A stretch of 64,000 nt of DNA from Paenibacillus phoenicis (GTDB lineage: Bacteria; Bacillota; Bacilli; Paenibacillales; Paenibacillaceae), in assembly GCF_034718895.1 (NCBI RefSeq), contig NZ_JAYERP010000001.1:1116001-1180000 (forward strand), in the 5' to 3' direction. Of this stretch, positions 24,412 through 33,368 are shown in pieces. Position 1 is the stretch's first letter. Each line of letters starts with the position of its first letter. The position numbers and the translations under genes are program-made. The notes under the pieces were generated by a model. The model worked only from the letters and a program-made list of their open reading frames with translations, had not been told where the DNA came from and did no database searches.

Positions 24412-25344
24412 ATGCGCATCGGAATCATCGGACTCGGCGATATCGCGCAAAAAGCGTATTTGCCGGTCATTACGGCGAGGGAGGACATCGAACTCGTCTT
24501 GAGTACACGAAATCAGGAGACGCTGTCTAAGCTGGCAGCAAAATACCGCATCCCGGAAACGGTGAGCAGCGTGGACGAGCTGGTGAAATCCGGCGTGGAT
24601 GCTGCATTCGTCCATTCGGCGACGGAGTCCCATCCGGCGATTGTGGAGCAACTGATTGAGAACGGAATCCACGTCTACGTGGATAAGCCGATCGCTTATC
24701 ATTATGAGGAGTCTAAACGGCTCAGCGAACTAGCGGAGAAGAAAGGCGTGCTGCTCATGACCGGCTTTAACCGCCGGTTCGCCCCGATGAACGCGGCCCT
24801 GAAGGAACAGCCGGACCGCCGGCTCGTGCTGTTGCAGAAAAACCGCACCCCTTCGCCCGACTATGCTCGCCTTTTCGTGCTGGACGATTATATCCATGTG
24901 GTGGATACGCTGCGGTTTTTGGCACCGGGTGAAGTCCGGAACTTTCACGTCTCGACTCGAGTGCAGGAGGGGAAGCTGTACCATGTCACGCTCCAGTTGG
25001 AAGGTGACGGCTTTACCTGCATCGGCATCATGAACCGCGATTCGGGGGCCAACGATGAAATCCTGGAGGTGATGAGCCCCGGCCAGACATGGCGGGTGGA
25101 CGGACTGAACACGACGGAGCATTTTGCCGGCGGCGAAGCGAAACGGTTGACCTTTAAGGACTGGGATCCGGTGTTGTACCGGCGGGGGTTCGTACAGATC
25201 ATCGATCATTTTATCCGCTGTGTTCGCGAAGGAGGGGAACCGGCCATCTCGCTGCAAGATTCGCTGGAAACCCATCGGCTGTGCGAGGAGATTGTGAAGA
25301 GCGCTGAGGCGAACGGCGCTGTGGCTTGGGAACGGCCGCTTTGA
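24412..25344 (+). CDS. Gfo/Idh/MocA-family oxidoreductase
   Basis: A 310-residue NAD(P)-dependent sugar or inositol-type dehydrogenase. N-terminal Rossmann motif IGLGDIAQKAYLP (residues 6-18), the conserved YVDKPIAYHYEESKRL (Lys of the EKP/DKP motif), and a C-terminal alpha/beta substrate domain with DYIHVVDTLRFL. Substrate unknown; monocistronic, with AGGAGG before the ATG. Confidence 0.9.
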   Translation: MRIGIIGLGDIAQKAYLPVITAREDIELVLSTRNQETLSKLAAKYRIPETVSSVDELVKSGVDAAFVHSATESHPAIVEQLIENGIHVYVDKPIAYHYEESKRLSELAEKKGVLLMTGFNRRFAPMNAALKEQPDRRLVLLQKNRTPSPDYARLFVLDDYIHVVDTLRFLAPGEVRNFHVSTRVQEGKLYHVTLQLEGDGFTCIGIMNRDSGANDEILEVMSPGQTWRVDGLNTTEHFAGGEAKRLTFKDWDPVLYRRGFVQIIDHFIRCVREGGEPAISLQDSLETHRLCEEIVKSAEANGAVAWERPL

Positions 25345-25435
25345 AACTTTCGGTCTCGACCAACGTAGAACAGGATAGCGAAACTACGTAGGCCGGACAG
25401 GACAACCGTTCCGGCGATAAAGGGAGGAACCAAGG

Positions 25436-26365
25436 TTGTTCGAGGACCTTAACGTTCGTATGGCAGAACTCAAAGAGAAAGCCCGGAATCAGGAGAAATG
25501 GCAACAGCGTCTCAAAAATCTCCAGCAGGAGTTGACCGGCCTGCAAGAAGAACGGAACCGTTGGCAGAAGCAGCTGGCTGCAGAGGAAGAAGATGTTCGC
25601 AAGCTGTCGACGATGTCGCTGTCAAACTTATTGGCTACCGTGCTTGGCAACAAAGCCGAGAAGCTGGATCGGGAGCAGCGGGAAGTGCTGGAAGCCAAGA
25701 TGAGGTATGATGCCGCCGAAGCTGCGGTTCGCGATATGGAGCGGCAAATTGCGGATATTGAGCGCAGACTGCTCGAGCTGGGTTCTTGGAAGAACGAATA
25801 TGAGCGGATTTTTCAAGCCAAAGAGCGGAAGATCCTGGAGGAAGACGGAGAGCTGCGGGAGCTGGCCGAACGCGAAGCGGTCCTCACCGTGCAGCTGAAA
25901 GAGGTGGACGAAGCGCTGCAGGCCGGACAATCCGCCCTTCACGATTTAAGCGCAGCCGAGGAAGATCTGCGTTCTGCGAAAAATTGGGGGGTGTACGATA
26001 TGCTGGGCGGCGGAATGTTGTCGACACATATTAAGCACTCGCGGATTGATGAGGCGATGAGCCATCTAATGGCGGCGCGGCAAAGTCTGCAACGTTTTCA
26101 GCGGGAACTCAGTGACATCGGAGCGGACATTTCGACGCATCTGGAGATCGGGGGATTGCTGAAATTTTCCGACTATTTCTTTGACGATTTTATCTCGGAT
26201 TGGCTAGTGCAGGGGCGAATCAACGTCAGCTTAGATCAAGTCCAAAACCAACTTACGGCGGTAAGCGACGTGCAACGCGAGCTGGAAACAGCCAAACATA
26301 AGCTGGAATCGGAGCGGGCCGAAACGCATCGGAAATACGTGCAAGCGGTGGAGCATTATGCTTAG
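25436..26365 (+). CDS. Long coiled-coil protein, unknown function
   Basis: A 309-residue, highly charged protein. Continuous heptad-like helices run from residue 1 to about 180 and from 255 to 309, separated by a more globular middle (NWGVYDMLGGGMLSTHIKHSR and LKFSDYFFDDFISDWL). No membrane segment or signal peptide. It starts at a TTG preceded by AGGGAGG at 8 bases. Similar unnamed proteins exist in Bacillales; function is not known. Confidence 0.82.
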   Translation: MFEDLNVRMAELKEKARNQEKWQQRLKNLQQELTGLQEERNRWQKQLAAEEEDVRKLSTMSLSNLLATVLGNKAEKLDREQREVLEAKMRYDAAEAAVRDMERQIADIERRLLELGSWKNEYERIFQAKERKILEEDGELRELAEREAVLTVQLKEVDEALQAGQSALHDLSAAEEDLRSAKNWGVYDMLGGGMLSTHIKHSRIDEAMSHLMAARQSLQRFQRELSDIGADISTHLEIGGLLKFSDYFFDDFISDWLVQGRINVSLDQVQNQLTAVSDVQRELETAKHKLESERAETHRKYVQAVEHYA

Positions 26366-26375
26366 CAGATAACGA

Positions 26376-26408
26376 GGCTCGGGAACTTTTGGGTTCCCGG
26401 GCTTTTTT
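26376..26408 (+). terminator. Terminator after the coiled-coil gene
   Basis: GGCTCGGGAAC/GTTCCCGGGCT hairpin followed by T6. Confidence 0.88.
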
Positions 26409-26468
26409 CGTAATACAAAACTGGTTCGATGCAAATAGCTAAAGGAAAAACGAGAAAGGGAGTCGGAC

Positions 26469-28166
26469 ATGAAGCGGACTTGGTGGAAGGAAAGCGTCGT
26501 GTACCAAATCTATCCGATCAGCTTCAAGGATTCGAATGGGGACGGGGTGGGTGACCTGCGCGGGATCCTGTCCAAGCTGGATTATTTGCAAGATCTTGGG
26601 GTCGACGTCGTTTGGATCTGTCCGATCTATCAATCGCCTGGGCATGATAACGGCTATGATATTAGCGATTATTATAAGATCGATCCCGCATTTGGCACGA
26701 TGGAGGACTTCGATGAGCTGTTGGAAGCGTTGCACGCGCGCGGAATGAAGCTAATGATGGATCTGGTGCTGAATCACACTTCGGACGAGCATCCCTGGTT
26801 CTTGGAATCTCGGAAGTCCAAGGATAATCCGAAGCGGGATTATTACATCTGGCGAAAGGGTAAAAACGGCGGCCCGCCGAACAACTGGGAGTCGTATTTC
26901 AGCGGTTCGGTTTGGGAGTATGACGAGCGTACCGATGAATATTACTTACATTTGTATTCCAAGCATCAGCCTGACTTGAACTGGGAAAATCCGTCCGTCA
27001 TCCGCGAGCTGCATGACATGGTCAAGTGGTGGCTTCAAAAAGGCGTGGACGGCTTCCGGTTCGATGCCATTGCGCATATCGCCAAGGCGAAAGGACTGCC
27101 GGATGCAGACAATCCGGAGCAGAGACCGACGGTTCGGGCTTACGAGCTATTTTCGAACCTGGACGATGTACATACACTTCTGCAAAACTTGTACGATAAC
27201 GTGTTGTATTACTATGACATTATGACCGTAGGCGAAACGTCGGGGCTAGGTCCGGAGCAGGCGTTGAATTATGTTGGCGATGACCGTCGTGAGCTGAATA
27301 TGACGTTTCAGTTCGAGCATATGTTTCTGGATGCGGGCTCTGCGGGCAGCGGCAAATGGGACGTCGTTCCGTGGAAGCTGACGGACTTAAAGGAAGTCAT
27401 CACTCGCTGGCAGACTGTGCTGCACGGGCGGGGGTGGAACGCCAATTATTTGTGCAACCATGACCAGCCGCGCTCGGTTTCCCGTTTTGGGAGCGATCAG
27501 GAACCTTACCGCATTCCGTCCGCTAAAATGCTGGGGACCTTCCTTCATATGCTGGAAGGGACGCCGTACATTTATCAAGGCGAGGAAATCGGCATGACGA
27601 ACGCGGTCTTTGATTCAATTGACGATTATCGTGACGTGGAGACGCTCAACTACTATGAGGAGCAGCGAAGAAACGGTGTTCCGGAGGCGGACATCCTGCG
27701 GGCGATTCATCTAAAAAGCCGGGATAACGCCCGTACCCCCATGCAATGGGATGCCGGACCGCAAGCCGGGTTTACCACTGCCGAATCCGCCTGGATCCGG
27801 GTGAATCCCAATCACGATCGGATTAATGTCGAGGAAGCGATCCGTAACCCCGATTCGATCTACCATTACTACAAAAAGCTGATTCGCTTAAGAAAAGAAC
27901 ATGCCGTGATCGTCTACGGCGAATACGAGCTGCTGCTCCCCGATCATCCGCAGATATATGCGTTTACCCGGAGGTTGGAAACGAGCTGTTTGTTGGTGAT
28001 CCTGAATTTTAGTTCCGAGGAGCCGGTATTCGAATGGCCTTCTGAGGCGGTGGAGCCGAAGGACATCGAACTGTTAATCTCCAACTACGCTCCACGGGAG
28101 CACGAGGATGTATTGAACTTACCGCTGCGCCCCTATGAAGCAAGGGTTTATTTGAAACGATATTGA
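26469..28166 (+). CDS. GH13 alpha-glucosidase (oligo-1,6-glucosidase type)
   Basis: A 565-residue cytoplasmic glycosidase that cleaves alpha-1,6 or alpha-1,4 glucosyl bonds of short oligosaccharides such as isomaltose. All GH13 regions are visible: WWKESVVYQIYPISF start, DLVLNHTSDEHPWF, GFRFDAI with nucleophile Asp199, GETSGL with acid/base Glu256, and NHDQPR with Asp332. QPDLNWENP is typical of subfamily 31. The Thr after Glu256, where oligo-1,6-glucosidases commonly have Met, may tune specificity. No sugar transporter is adjacent. Confidence 0.92.
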   Translation: MKRTWWKESVVYQIYPISFKDSNGDGVGDLRGILSKLDYLQDLGVDVVWICPIYQSPGHDNGYDISDYYKIDPAFGTMEDFDELLEALHARGMKLMMDLVLNHTSDEHPWFLESRKSKDNPKRDYYIWRKGKNGGPPNNWESYFSGSVWEYDERTDEYYLHLYSKHQPDLNWENPSVIRELHDMVKWWLQKGVDGFRFDAIAHIAKAKGLPDADNPEQRPTVRAYELFSNLDDVHTLLQNLYDNVLYYYDIMTVGETSGLGPEQALNYVGDDRRELNMTFQFEHMFLDAGSAGSGKWDVVPWKLTDLKEVITRWQTVLHGRGWNANYLCNHDQPRSVSRFGSDQEPYRIPSAKMLGTFLHMLEGTPYIYQGEEIGMTNAVFDSIDDYRDVETLNYYEEQRRNGVPEADILRAIHLKSRDNARTPMQWDAGPQAGFTTAESAWIRVNPNHDRINVEEAIRNPDSIYHYYKKLIRLRKEHAVIVYGEYELLLPDHPQIYAFTRRLETSCLLVILNFSSEEPVFEWPSEAVEPKDIELLISNYAPREHEDVLNLPLRPYEARVYLKRY

Positions 28167-28260
28167 TTCAAGGGGATATCGGATGGCCTGCAGCATTTCG
28201 ACGTGCTACACTGGAGATATAGCAATTGTGCAGAACTTGGAACGAATGGAGGGGTAGCCC

Positions 28261-29202
28261 ATGAAACGGATATTGGACTGCCGGGCTTCGGATTTTCGCC
28301 AAATGGATCGCGAAGCTCTAAGGGGAGCAATTTTGGCAGCGGAAGGGCGAACGGTGATGGCGGAAACGGTGGTTACGTCCCAGCCGCTGCTGCCCGAGAT
28401 CACCAATGCGGAGCTTGCCAAAGCTTTTGGCGCGGACATGATCCTGCTGAACGTCTTTGACGTGTTTCACCCGCAGATTCGCGGCATAGAGCCGCGGGAT
28501 TTGTTTGCGCCGGATCGCGGCAGTGGGGAGCCCGGGCCGAGCGCGCGAAATCCGATCGCGGAGCTGCAACGATTAACGGGACTGCCAGTCGGCATCAATT
28601 TAGAGCCGGTCGACGCGTCGGCCGATGCGGTTGAAGGGCTTCACGAGCTGCCCGAAGGACGGCAGGCAACCGCTCAGAGCTTGGCCGAAGCCAAGCGGCT
28701 TGGCGTGGATTTCGTATGCCTTACAGGCAACCCGAAAACCGGAGTGACCCATGAACGCATCCTGCACGCGATCCATGTGGCAAAACGGGAATTCGGCGGT
28801 TTGATCATCGCTGGCAAAATGCATGGCGCTGGTACTCGCGGCAGCGTGCTGGACGGCGAGGCTGCGATCAAGTTCGTTGAAGCCGGCGCGGACGTCGTGC
28901 TGCTGCCAGCTCCGGGGACCGTTCCGGGCGTGCGCGAGGAGGAGCTGGCCCGGGTCATTGCGGAAGTCAAGGCGCGGGGGGCCTTGGTTTTGGCGGCGAT
29001 CGGCACAAGTCAGGAAGGCGCGGACGAATCGACGGTGCGAGAGATTGCTCTCAGCGCCAAACGTGCCGGCGCCGACATTGTACACATCGGGGATGCCGGT
29101 TTCGCGGGCATGGCCATCCCAGAAAATATCCAAGCGGTATCAATCGCCATCCGCGGGCGGCGGCACACCTATGTGCGTATGGCCGCTTCGCCGTTGAGGT
29201 AA
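28261..29202 (+). CDS. TIM-barrel protein of unknown function (DUF7916-like)
   Basis: A 313-residue protein with repeating beta-alpha units of a TIM barrel: FGADMILLNVF, GLPVGINLEPVD, LGVDFVCLTGNPKTGVTH, IIAGKMHGAG, AGADVVLLPAPGTVPG, VLAAIGTSQEG and ADIVHIGDAGF. These resemble the glycine-rich phosphate sites of PEP-mutase or tryptophan-synthase-type barrels. I believe it belongs to a family seen beside glycoside-utilisation genes, but the reaction is not known. The phosphoesterase gene starts 5 bases after its stop, so they probably form an operon. Confidence 0.72.
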   Translation: MKRILDCRASDFRQMDREALRGAILAAEGRTVMAETVVTSQPLLPEITNAELAKAFGADMILLNVFDVFHPQIRGIEPRDLFAPDRGSGEPGPSARNPIAELQRLTGLPVGINLEPVDASADAVEGLHELPEGRQATAQSLAEAKRLGVDFVCLTGNPKTGVTHERILHAIHVAKREFGGLIIAGKMHGAGTRGSVLDGEAAIKFVEAGADVVLLPAPGTVPGVREEELARVIAEVKARGALVLAAIGTSQEGADESTVREIALSAKRAGADIVHIGDAGFAGMAIPENIQAVSIAIRGRRHTYVRMAASPLR

Positions 29203-29207
29203 CGCCT

Positions 29208-29714
29208 ATGCGGATCGGAGTCATATCGGATACGCATATCCCGCGCCGCGGAGTGGAACTGCCCGCGAAGCTGCGGCAAACCTTCCGCACCTGCGACATG
29301 ATTCTCCACCTGGGGGATTGGGTGACGATGGAGGTATACGAGCAGTTAAAAACGATAGCGCCGGTTGAGGGTGTGGCAGGAAACAATGACCCAAACGACA
29401 TTATCCGTAAGTTTGGTTGGCATAAAATTCTCGAGCTGGGCGGCAGACGGATCGGACTGACGCACGGCCATCTCCCCGGCGGCGGGCACGGGGCTAAGAA
29501 CAATGCGGAGCGCGTCTTTGCTGGCCAACCGGTAGACGCCGTGCTGTTTGGCCACTCGCACAAGCCTTACCTTGCGAAAAGCGGTGGCGTCTTGTGGTTT
29601 AATCCCGGGTCGCCTACCGACAAACGGCGGGAACCCAAATACAGCTTTGGCGTGCTTGAGATCACTCCCCAAGCGATCCAGGCGCAACATATTTATTTAG
29701 ATGCCAAAAAGTAG
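29208..29714 (+). CDS. YfcE/MJ0936-type metallophosphoesterase
   Basis: A 168-residue calcineurin-like phosphoesterase. All metal-site motifs are present: GVISDTHIPRRG, LHLGDW, GVAGNNDPND, LTHGH and FGHSHKP. The family hydrolyses phosphodiesters or small phosphate esters with two divalent metals; natural substrates are mostly unknown. It is coupled to the TIM-barrel gene upstream, suggesting a shared phosphorylated metabolite. Confidence 0.93.
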   Translation: MRIGVISDTHIPRRGVELPAKLRQTFRTCDMILHLGDWVTMEVYEQLKTIAPVEGVAGNNDPNDIIRKFGWHKILELGGRRIGLTHGHLPGGGHGAKNNAERVFAGQPVDAVLFGHSHKPYLAKSGGVLWFNPGSPTDKRREPKYSFGVLEITPQAIQAQHIYLDAKK

Positions 29715-29816
29715 ATCCAAGAACATGTGGAGCTACCAATGCGAGGCCGATTTTCGGTTTTGCTTTGGATGGCTCTTTTTTATACCTATCTTGAGGCAGA
29801 AGTCCCTTAACCTGTA

Positions 29817-29845
29817 TTGACGTATAATTGACCACCATTTAATAT
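29817..29845 (+). promoter_or_regulatory. SigA-type promoter for the ABC importer operon
   Basis: TTGACG and TAATAT separated by 17 bases. The predicted start leaves an untranslated leader of about 140 bases. Confidence 0.55.
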
Positions 29846-29857
29846 AGGAATCATACT

Positions 29858-29960
29858 TCGTGTCCATGTTGGACGAATCCTTGTCCACGGACGCTTTAAT
29901 CCTTTCATCAACAAAAGCGTTAATCAGATTATGCTTTACTGCAGGGGCACTGCAGGGTCA
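29858..29960 (+). promoter_or_regulatory. Structured leader before the ABC importer operon
   Basis: Several hairpins lie in series: GTCC/GGAC at 29862-29874, GTCC/GGAC at 29883-29892, ACGCTTT/AAAGCGT at 29891-29920, and paired CTGCAG around 29939-29955. No T-box or known riboswitch core was recognised. A regulatory role is an inference. Confidence 0.35.
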
Positions 29961-29994
29961 TTAATTTCATGAGAGAGAAAGGGGAAACAAAAAC

Positions 29995-31074
29995 ATGAAG
30001 AAGAAGCTTGGGATGATTCTCGCCTTGTCGCTGCTGCTGGTCGGCGTTGTTGCTTGCGGCAACAATGGCGGCAACGGAAATGCCGCAAACGGGGGGAATG
30101 CCGGGGGAACCGGAACGGAAAATTCCGCGGGTGCGGGGAATACATCGGATTCCGATAAGAAAACGTATAAAATCGCGATTTCGCAAATCGTGGAGCATCC
30201 TTCCTTGGATGCAACGCGGGAGGGCTTCCTGGACGCTTTGAAGGACGCAGGCATTGTAGAAGGGGAAAACTTGGAGCTTGATTACAACAATGCGCAGGGG
30301 GACCAAACGAACAATACGACCATCGCGCAAAAAATCGCCGGCGAGAAATATGATCTGGTGCTCGCGATCGCTACGCCGCCTGCACAAGCTGTAGCGCAGC
30401 AGGTGAAGAACTCCCCGATCCTGTTCGCGGCTGTTACTGATCCGGTTGATGCCAAATTGGTGGACAATTTGGATCATCCAGGTGGGAACATCTCCGGGGC
30501 TTCGGATACGAACCCGGAAGCGATTACGAAGCTGATGAACTTCATCGCTGAGCACTTCAAGGATGTCAAATCCGTTGGATTGGTGATCAACCAAGGGGAA
30601 CCGAATGCCGTCGTTATGGCAAACCATGCAGAGAAAGCATTGGAAGCCCACGGTATCAAATTGGTGAAAGCCTCGGTAACCAATACATCGGAAGTTAAAC
30701 AAGCGGCCGAATCGCTGGTTGGTCGGGTAGATGCGCTGTACATTACGCTCGATAACATGGTCGTTGAAGCCGTCAGCACCGTGATCCAGGTAGCCAACGA
30801 TAACGACCTTCCTTTCTTCTCGAGTGACCGGGATACGGTCGAGAAGGGGGCTTTTGCAACGATTGGGTTCAAATATTATGACCACGGGTACCAAGTGGGA
30901 CAAATGGCAGTCGACGTGCTGAAGAACGGCAAAAAGGTCGGTGACCTGAAAGTGACGGTGCCGGATAAGCTCGACTTGATCATGAACCTGAAAGCGGCAG
31001 CCGAGCAAGGGATCGAAGTGACCGATGCCATGAAGGCTCAAATTACGGATAAGGAAAACAATCTGATCGAATAG
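29995..31074 (+). CDS. ABC importer substrate-binding lipoprotein (TrpX-like, PF04392)
   Basis: A 359-residue lipoprotein. Signal peptide with lipobox VVAC (Cys19), a Gly/Asn-rich spacer to about residue 55, then an ABC_sub_bind domain (YKIAISQIVEHPSLDATREGFLDAL, ILFAAVTDPVDAKLV, GGNISGASD, ALYITLDNMV). Members bind aromatic amino acids such as tryptophan or tyrosine, or other small ligands. The assignment to tryptophan is not provable here because no T-box or other amino-acid sensor is seen in the leader. First gene of a three-gene operon. Confidence 0.9.
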   Translation: MKKKLGMILALSLLLVGVVACGNNGGNGNAANGGNAGGTGTENSAGAGNTSDSDKKTYKIAISQIVEHPSLDATREGFLDALKDAGIVEGENLELDYNNAQGDQTNNTTIAQKIAGEKYDLVLAIATPPAQAVAQQVKNSPILFAAVTDPVDAKLVDNLDHPGGNISGASDTNPEAITKLMNFIAEHFKDVKSVGLVINQGEPNAVVMANHAEKALEAHGIKLVKASVTNTSEVKQAAESLVGRVDALYITLDNMVVEAVSTVIQVANDNDLPFFSSDRDTVEKGAFATIGFKYYDHGYQVGQMAVDVLKNGKKVGDLKVTVPDKLDLIMNLKAAAEQGIEVTDAMKAQITDKENNLIE

Positions 31075-31112
31075 GCAGCACACGCTCCTAATTTCTTGAG
31101 GAGGTACTCATC

Positions 31113-32027
31113 ATGTTGAACTCGCTGCTGGGGGCGCTGGAATCCGGCCTGCTGTATGCGCTTATGGCGCTCGGCGTATATATTACGTTCCGAATTCTCG
31201 ACTTTCCGGACCTGACGGTGGACGGGAGCTTTACGACCGGCGGTGCGATCGCTGCGGTCATGATCGCAGGGGGAAGCTCTCCCTGGATTGCTACGGTCGT
31301 TGCTTTTTTGGGCGGCTTGGCTGCCGGTGCGATCACCGGCATCATTCATACCAAAGGACGGATTAACGGACTGCTCTCCGGGATATTAATGATGATTGCA
31401 TTGTATTCCATCAATATGCGGATCATGGGCAAACCTAATGTAGGCTTGCTGGGGGAGACAACGCTGTTCAGCTCGGTTTCGCCGCTGGTGTTCATGCCGA
31501 TCGTTGTTATCGCCATTAAGCTGCTGCTGGATTTGTTCTTTCGTACGGAGCTTGGCTTGGCCCTGCGGGCCACTGGCGACAATAAACGGATGATCCGCAG
31601 TTTTGGTGCCAATACGGATAACACAATTATTCTCGGGCTCAGTTTGTCCAACGGGCTAGTGGCTTTGTCCGGGGCGCTCATCGCTCAACAGTCCGGTTTC
31701 GCCGACATTTCGTCGGGGATCGGGATGATCGTGATCGGGCTGGCTTCGGTGATTATCGGGGAGGCCATCTTCGGGGCGCGTACGGTATTCTGGGCAACGC
31801 TGGCAGCGGTTCTCGGGTCCATCGTTTATCGAGTGGTTGTAGCGCTAGCGCTGCGGATCGAATGGCTGGAGCAAACGGATTTGAAGCTGATTACGGCAGT
31901 TATCGTGATCATCGCATTGGTGCTTCCGACCGCACAAAGAAACATGAAGCAGAAAGCGGTAGCTCGCCGGCGCGCCGGTGAAATTACACAAACCGCCGGG
32001 CAAAAGAGCGTAGGGGGTGGGTTCTAA
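31113..32027 (+). CDS. ABC importer permease (TrpY-like)
   Basis: A 304-residue inner-membrane permease with about nine hydrophobic segments, of the same class as branched-chain amino acid permeases: LESGLLYALMALGVYITFRILDFPDLTVDGSF at the N-terminus and LGLALRATGDNKRMIRSFGANTD as the conserved cytoplasmic coupling loop. It lies 38 bases after the binding-protein gene with GAGGAGG before the ATG, and overlaps the ATPase start by one base. Confidence 0.92.
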   Translation: MLNSLLGALESGLLYALMALGVYITFRILDFPDLTVDGSFTTGGAIAAVMIAGGSSPWIATVVAFLGGLAAGAITGIIHTKGRINGLLSGILMMIALYSINMRIMGKPNVGLLGETTLFSSVSPLVFMPIVVIAIKLLLDLFFRTELGLALRATGDNKRMIRSFGANTDNTIILGLSLSNGLVALSGALIAQQSGFADISSGIGMIVIGLASVIIGEAIFGARTVFWATLAAVLGSIVYRVVVALALRIEWLEQTDLKLITAVIVIIALVLPTAQRNMKQKAVARRRAGEITQTAGQKSVGGGF

Positions 32028-32824
32028 TGCTGAAGTTAACCCAGGTATCGAAGCTCTTTCACCCCGGCACGCCGGATGAGAAGATCGCGCTGATTGACGT
32101 CAATCTGCATCTGCGCAAAGGCGATTTCGTAACGGTCATCGGCAGCAACGGTGCGGGGAAATCCACGCTGATGAATATGATCTCCGGCGTCATCAAGCCG
32201 GATGCTGGCGAGGTTCGCCTTGGCGGCGTCGACATCAGCCATCTTCCAGAGCATCGACGCAGCAAGTGGATTGGCCGTGTGTTTCAGGACCCGATGGCCG
32301 GTACTGCACCGCATATGACCATCGAGGAGAACCTGGCGATGGCTTACTCTCGCGGGAAGGCGCGTGGCCTTGCGCTGGGTGTGAACGCGAAGCGCCGGGC
32401 GATGTTCCAGGAGCAGCTGCGCAGGCTGGGCATTGGATTGGAGAACCGGCTGCGCGCCAAGGTCGGTACATTGTCGGGCGGGGAACGCCAGGCGCTCAGC
32501 CTGCTGATGGCAACGTTTACCGAGCCGCAGGTGTTGCTCCTAGACGAGCATACTGCTGCACTGGACCCAGCCCGTGCTGAGCTGGTGACGAAGCTTACGC
32601 AGGAGATCGTCAGCGAATTGAAGCTGACCACGTTGATGGTCACCCACAACATGGAGCAAGCGATCCGGTTGGGTAACCGCCTCATCATGATGGATGGCGG
32701 GCGGATCATCCTTGATGTGGATGAAACGAATAAACGCGAGTTAACGATCGAACGGCTGCTAGGCGAATTCGAACGCATCAGCGGCCACAAGCTGTCCGAT
32801 GATCGCGTGATGCTGGGCAGTTAA
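32027..32824 (+). CDS. ABC importer ATPase (TrpZ-like)
   Basis: A 265-residue ATPase. Walker A GSNGAGKST (about 39-47), Q-loop RVFQDPMAGTAPHMTIEENL, signature LSGGERQALSLLMA, Walker B VLLLDEHTAALDP and the switch His in VTHNMEQ. The insertion after the Q-loop (SRGKARGLALGVNAKRR) is typical of this importer class. It completes the three-component system. Confidence 0.93.
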   Translation: MLKLTQVSKLFHPGTPDEKIALIDVNLHLRKGDFVTVIGSNGAGKSTLMNMISGVIKPDAGEVRLGGVDISHLPEHRRSKWIGRVFQDPMAGTAPHMTIEENLAMAYSRGKARGLALGVNAKRRAMFQEQLRRLGIGLENRLRAKVGTLSGGERQALSLLMATFTEPQVLLLDEHTAALDPARAELVTKLTQEIVSELKLTTLMVTHNMEQAIRLGNRLIMMDGGRIILDVDETNKRELTIERLLGEFERISGHKLSDDRVMLGS

Positions 32825-32845
32825 ATTGCAACTATACCTGTACAC

Positions 32846-32890
32846 AAAGCGCGAGTGCAAAGGGAGGATTCCCTTGTACTCGCGCTCTTT
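32846..32890. terminator. Bidirectional terminator between convergent genes
   Basis: A long hairpin AAAGCGCGAGTGCAAAGGG/CCCTTGTACTCGCGCTCTTT serves the importer operon and the convergent DUF2512 gene. Confidence 0.85.
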
Positions 32891-32898
32891 GTTGTCTT

Positions 32899-33264
32899 TT
32901 AACGAGCATCGCGCACTCGTACGCTGCTGTCCCTGCGGATGCCGTCGCGCAGCATCCAAGCGTGCAAGAACCATTCAAATACGCCCATCACAATGGTAAT
33001 GGCAAGGATTTCGCCAAGAGATAACGTCCATTCCGCGTTGGCGGAAATCGCCCACAGGAAGATAAAGACGAGAAACGCATCTACAACGGTTGCGATCCCA
33101 TTGTTCGTTCGCGGAAGGATGAAAAGATCCCCGAATAAATAGGCTAGAATAGACAACGCTAAGGCTGTCAGCAGCGCTGAGATGAATGAGGCGTTGCTTA
33201 AGAGCATTACCATGACGATGACGATAATTCCATTGCCAAGTAATTTGACGAGAAACTTGTCCAA
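32899..33264 (-). CDS. DUF2512 (YndM-like) membrane protein
   Basis: A 121-residue membrane protein with four hydrophobic helices and the family pattern LLGNGIIVIVMVML, LAYLFGDLFILPRTNN and GVFEWFLHAWMLRD. DUF2512 occurs in spore-forming Bacillales; function unknown. The TTG start at 33264 fits GGAGG at 8 bases; a GTG three codons earlier lies within the ribosome site itself. Confidence 0.88.
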   Translation of the reverse strand: MDKFLVKLLGNGIIVIVMVMLLSNASFISALLTALALSILAYLFGDLFILPRTNNGIATVVDAFLVFIFLWAISANAEWTLSLGEILAITIVMGVFEWFLHAWMLRDGIRRDSSVRVRDAR

Positions 33265-33368
33265 CCCTTTCACCTCCTTGTTTTACGCTCTAATTTCTCC
33301 TAACGGGAAAGCGGCTATACACCAAATTAACGATGTCAATTAATAGCTACGGAAAGCGGGACAACAAC

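Noticed and set aside
29858..29960. T-box riboswitch before the TrpXYZ-like genes
   Set aside because: No T-box core sequence or terminator/antiterminator pair was found.
29929..31083. A 384-codon minus-strand frame opposite the binding-protein gene
   Set aside because: It mirrors a clear lipoprotein gene of an ABC operon, runs across the promoter leader, and has no ribosome site or motif.
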